A DNA stretch of 64,000 nt from Sycon ciliatum (lineage: Eukaryota; Porifera; Calcarea; Leucosolenida; Sycettidae). The notes beneath the pieces are model-generated. The model was not told where the DNA came from, ran no database searches, and worked only from the letters and a program-made list of their open reading frames with translations. Shown here one piece after another: positions 59,908-64,000 of this stretch. How positions within the stretch are numbered: position 1 is the stretch's first letter; the number at the start of each line of letters is the position of its first letter. The stretch spans positions 4,447,097-4,511,096 of the forward strand of contig NC_088654.1 in assembly GCF_964019385.1 (NCBI RefSeq), written 5' to 3'. The position numbers were made by a program, and so were the translations under genes.

Positions 59908-61387
59908 CATTATTCTTATAGTCGATAGGTTTATACTGACGGCCAAAAACAACGGCAGTTCAAACTTCACTGATGTGTTCATGAGCTGAGAGATTTCTGT
60001 CCACTATTTCTGTTGTGCACACAGGTCTGTCCAATATGCATTGACCGTATTGGGTATGGTATCTGCTCTGAGAAGGGAATCGCTGGAGCCACAGTCCAAC
60101 TAGACAGGCTTTCAAGAAACAGATAGGAGCCATCTTTGCAAGCTGATACCTGATGTGTACCGACAGAATTCTCACGAGATACCTTACGGACTACGTCTGG
60201 TGTATACTTCATAGTACTCCTTCGACTACTGTCTAGAATCAAGTCGACTGAACTAAGTTCAAACAACTCTGGCTTCAAACGAGCCGTCGATTAGACAAAC
60301 AAAACATTCTCTCATAATACTAGAGCACTCTGACAACTCCCGACCTATTCCTAACGATTGCCACCGCTTATAAATATGTAGAGTGCTGATTGGAATGTGC
60401 TCATATTAAATCTCAACAATTCAGTGCTATAATTATTAAAACAATGTGTTAGAAATTATTCCACTTTCCTTCCATAAATGTTGTATCCACATATAATCCA
60501 CAGTGCTGCAAAGTTTCAGAGTTCTCAGGGTATCAAACAAAATTATTTCAAATACAGTGAAATTGTTCGTGGACATTATAGCGTAACTTGTAGTTCCCTG
60601 GTCCTTTTCTTTGCTATAAATTAATCCTTTCCTCTCTAGCCGCTGGCGAGTCCAACAGTGAAATTGTTAGTTCATATTAAATAATAAATTTGGGTATGTA
60701 GGAGGGGGGGGGGTGAACATATTTCTATATAAGGGACCTGCAACTGTAATACCACAGTACAGTAGCCGGCGAATATGTAGAAAACAGAAATGCATGCTGC
60801 CATCATTGTACATGGACGGGCGCAGCAGGCCGAAGCTATCAGCCAGAACAGGATTTACAATCACCTAGAGATACTTGAGCTATTCCAGTATTCTCCGTGA
60901 GCTGTCCCATTCCACAATGCTTCATGCCACCATTATTTATGGTAGTATCCATGGGCATAATTCCAGGACCACCTCGGATTCTTCAGCAATTTGTGCCACG
61001 GCAAAAGACTACGCTTGACTTGGTCACTGGGGCTGTCAAACTTCCCATCACAAATGAACTTCAATTTCTCATCTGCTTCAAGTATATGTACTGCCATGAC
61101 TTGACCATGCTTCATCCACAGCTGGGCGAAGATTGTGGCGTTGAATTCCATAGCGCATCTTCTTGCTGCCATGCAGGAGTATGTTGAGAGAAGTGAACAT
61201 ACTTTTTACTAAAAAAACAACCGCCACCGAAGAGGATAGCAATAGCTGTTGGTAGGTCTACCGGTCCGTCTCCATATCGTCAAGTTCAGAAATCACCTGT
61301 ACTACACTTTATAACTCACTCCATATACACCCACACTCATATACCAAATCTCCCATGAAGTTTATAAATTGCCATATACACTGTTCA

Positions 61388-61461
61388 ATATACACCACTA
61401 AGGAGGTATATACACCACTAAGGAGGTATATACACCACTAAGGAGGTATATACACCACTGA
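61388..61461. repeat. 18-bp minisatellite, four units
   Basis: Copy 2 version of 33575-33630, one unit longer. Confidence 0.8.
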
Positions 61462-61934
61462 GGGAAACCATCGGAAAAAAAACTCACTGAAATATCGACC
61501 AGTTATAAAAACCTCGGCTTCGCCTCGGTTTTTATTCTGGTCTATATTTCTCGATATACGCTCGGTCCCTTGTTATAATATATACATACATCTTGTAGAG
61601 GGGATCCTGATCGAATAATTTCTGGTCATAAAATTCACTAAACTGAGAGCGAGACAAATAGTCAGTACTCCCCGATTCCGTCAAGCTGCTTTGAAGTCTG
61701 GATGCTCATGTGATGCTAACAAGCTTCCCATCGTTACTTCCAGCAGCTTCACTTTCCCTGCGACAGCGGCTATCAACCTTTCTCTCCATCGTCGACAATT
61801 ATCACAGATTCAATATTCTACATTTAGCAGCACTGCACTGGTTGAATATGTCTCGAGACGAATTAAGCGGATCAACAACGCTTTGCTGGAGATAAATACT
61901 CCTCTGGAGGACCTTCAGGGTACCTGGAAGGGTA

Positions 61935-62114
61935 TTGTATTGTATTGTATTGTATTTTATTATTTTACTTGGGCATTCCCAACAGACCCTAAGGTCTTCT
62001 TACAGGGTGCCCAAGATGAATGAAATTGTTAAGTTCCTGGCGAAATGAATTGGGGATATGATTTGTGCGAAGGGATTCGGGAAGCGCATTAAAGCGGTCA
62101 GCACCAAGGAATGA
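61935..62114 (-). mobile_element. 3' end of a CR1/L2-like LINE
   Basis: About 180 bp inserted in the right TIR of the large transposon, absent from copy 1 (34097). On the minus strand it reads FNALPESLRTNHIPNSF, typical of the ORF2 C-terminus of this group, then a stop and an ACAAT-repeat tail (61935-61955). Confidence 0.75.
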
Positions 62115-62542
62115 ATAGAAGACGGGATCGCTCACGACGTTGAGAGAACATAGAAAACAACCTCCTCTTCGATTGAAAATTGGCCAAAAAGTATGTGAAA
62201 TGTATGAGCGCAGATGCATTTCCACTGGCAAGCTAATCCCTCATTACGTCATCAGCGCTCGCTCGGCGAAATTCAAAAGTCGTCTTCCTGCTCGACTCAA
62301 TCGCTTCTGGAGACTCATTCTTGTTCGAGGGGTCTTCTCTTTCACCAACCTTCGTCTTGGCATCGAAAACTCGGCGTCGAAAATGAAGCCGGAGTGCCCC
62401 TTTAACTTCCCCTTTGACTTTCTCAGTGTCATTAGTTAACTGTCTTCATACACTAAGGTGAAAAGGCATAGTGGTGGCCTGCGTGAGCGAAGGCTATACC
62501 TTGTGCGTTTCTGAACATTAAAGTGATGCTAACGCTTCAATA

Positions 62543-63745
62543 TGACCAGTCGCCAAGTAGTGCGCGCTCACACATCGTCCTGGCGTAAAAGACACCATCC
62601 GTGGTCGATCTGCCAGGGCGGAAACCAGCTTGGCTCTCTGCCACGTATGACTGCACATGGAGTGTGTGTCGTCGAGTGAGTATTGACGTCATATTCATCG
62701 GCACTATTGGACTTCAGCGGTGCGTTTGACACTGTCATTCGTCAGGTTGCTCTGGAGAGGTTAGCCACTGCTGGCGCACCAACGTCCACCACTGCAGTCC
62801 TAGTATCAAACACAACAGCCCGCACGAAGCTTGGTAAACAACTAAGCAAACCATTTCCAACAAACATCGGCGTCGTCCAGGGTGACCCAATGTCACCAAT
62901 AATGTTTATAACTTACGCCGAAGGTTCCATGCGTAGGATCCGAGAGCAAGCTCTACCCGCGTCAGACCTACCAGCAACTTTCACACAATACGCAGACGAC
63001 ACCACTGCCCATCAGAACGAGCGATCATCTGTGGAAGAAACCGTCCGTGTGTGTGAACCCGTTTTCTCGGATGACAATCTGAAGCTGAACGTGGCAAAAA
63101 CTCAATATTTCACTGTGACCAAGGAAGATGATTCCTGGAAATCGGTGAAGCTGCTGGGGAGTATGCTAGGCACAGCAGAAGACATAGCAGCTAGAGTGTC
63201 TGCTGCAAATCGGGCATTTGCAGGCATTCCATGGAAACGCCACAACCTGAATTCCAGGCTGTGTATGTTTTCCTGCCTGATATTGCCTGTCTTGCTGTAT
63301 AATTGTGCGCTTTGGACCTTATCGCAAACATTAACCGACGTCGTCAATGTATGGCACCGGAAGAAACTACGTACCATCATTGGTATCACGTACCCACAAC
63401 GAATCTCGAACACAGCGCTGTATGCCAGAACCGAGCAGACCCCACTATCCCAAGTCTGCAGGCAACGGAGACTGCTGTGGTTCGGCCATGTAGTGAGGGA
63501 AGGCGAAGAATCGTCCTCTTTCCAAGCCCTCCTAATGTCGATCAACACAACAGACATACGACGACCCCGAGGACGGCCACGTCTGAGATGGATCGACGTT
63601 GTCAAGAAAGACTTACAATGCATTAATCTGTCGCTTCTGGATGCTGTGCAATCTGCTTCTGATAGAGCTGCTTGGCTCGAAATTGTTAACAGATGCGTTG
63701 ACCTCATGCAATGAGTGAAATGCGAACTGTCATTATTATTATTAT
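62543..63745 (+). mobile_element. twin-primed LINE with RT palm and C-terminus
   Basis: Flanked by the 13-bp TAACGCTTCAATA (62530-62542 and 63746-63758); empty site at about 34516. Plus-strand frame about 62683-63714 has LLDFSGAFDTV, GVVQGDPMSPIMF, FTQYADDTT, LPVLLYNCALWTL, LLWFGHVVREGEE and RRPRGRPRLRW, then a TTA-repeat tail. The first about 110 bp are inverted: on the minus strand they read SQAGFRPGRSTTDGVFYAR, the RT block that should lie just upstream of LLDFSGAFD. This is a 5' inversion as made by twin priming. Endonuclease absent. Confidence 0.85.
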
Positions 63746-64000
63746 TAACGCTTCAATAAAATTAATACCGGTATGCAATGGATATTTTGTCGTTCATGAC
63801 CCTGATGATAGGCCAGGCTCGAAATGTTGGTGTAATGAAAATTTCAATTTGAATCGCTGTGAAGAGACAGGTTCGGGTGTTTGGAGTTGAGAAGTGAAGT
63901 TTCCTATAATTCATGTATAAAACTAAAGGTATTTCCTGAAAATGATGCGACGGACTGTGAGGCTGAGATCTTAGTAAAGGGGTAAATGAGTTTAATATCA
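63746..64000 (+). repeat. start of a further array unit
   Basis: Matches 34516-34770 (and 16507-16760, 43207-43460) base for base apart from a few changes and a 5-base insertion near 63875. The array therefore continues past the window. Confidence 0.85.

Larger units (their letters stand above)
57601..62401. mobile_element. right part of the large Kolobok-like transposon, copy 2
   Basis: Corresponds to 31040-34392. The right TIR ends at 62401 before TTAA (62402-62405). Contains the Penelope-like insertion (58402-59907) and a CR1-like LINE end (61935-62114), and lacks the MITE found in copy 1. The possible transposase frame is at 60933-61172 (minus). Confidence 0.8.

Overview
The window is eukaryotic and almost certainly from an invertebrate animal. 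It has spliced or isolated genes far apart, GT-AG introns, microsatellites and a dense mix of LINEs, SINEs, TTAA- and TA-targeting DNA transposons, a Penelope-like element and a small LTR element. The mix (TTAA 'AGGGG' elements, a P2RX7-type domain in a transposon, SAP-SWIM-YqaJ protein, ACATGTACATGTA-rich DNA) suggests a sponge, cnidarian or other marine invertebrate. That is inference; nothing here fixes the species.

Left flank (1 to about 9.8 kb): a two-exon minus-strand gene for a SAP-SWIM-YqaJ nuclease-like protein (462-2337), a 5'-truncated LINE (2441-3085), a foldback repeat (3260-3452), a young LTR element carrying a broken polyubiquitin-like segment (3489-5265), and an intact minus-strand serine protease gene with a V8-like Ser motif (6989-8200). 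Two weak exon candidates lie next to the array edge.

Array (about 9838 to beyond 64000): a tandem array of related 4-9 kb units. Six units are seen, in the order long-short-medium (S1, S2, S3) and again long-short-medium (S1', S2', S3'). Each ends in a nested block of TTAA transposons, giving a higher-order repeat of about 26.6-29 kb present twice. A third copy has begun by the window end. Each unit carries one intronless, plus-strand open frame starting MSCIG-EER or MSCIGER and encoding a charged repeat/coiled-coil protein: 452, 104, 264, 475, 104 and 291 codons. The size classes differ by internal deletions between repeats. The family was not recognised; substitutions between copies are not clearly biased to synonymous sites, so its coding status is open.

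Copy-specific insertions date the duplications. Present only in copy 1: a pogo-like MITE (33296-33567) and a hairpin insertion (about 23800-24545). Present only in copy 2: a pogo-like MITE (47453-48024), a LINE with a TTAA palindrome in its tail (49370-51248), a poly(A)-bearing retroposed sequence (52171-52656), a Penelope-like foldback (58402-59907), a CR1-like LINE end (61935-62114) and a twin-primed LINE (62543-63745). Copy 2 also carries a 2.67 kb deletion at 56590/56591. The 5' half of S3' matches S1, not S3, which points to unequal exchange or conversion between units.
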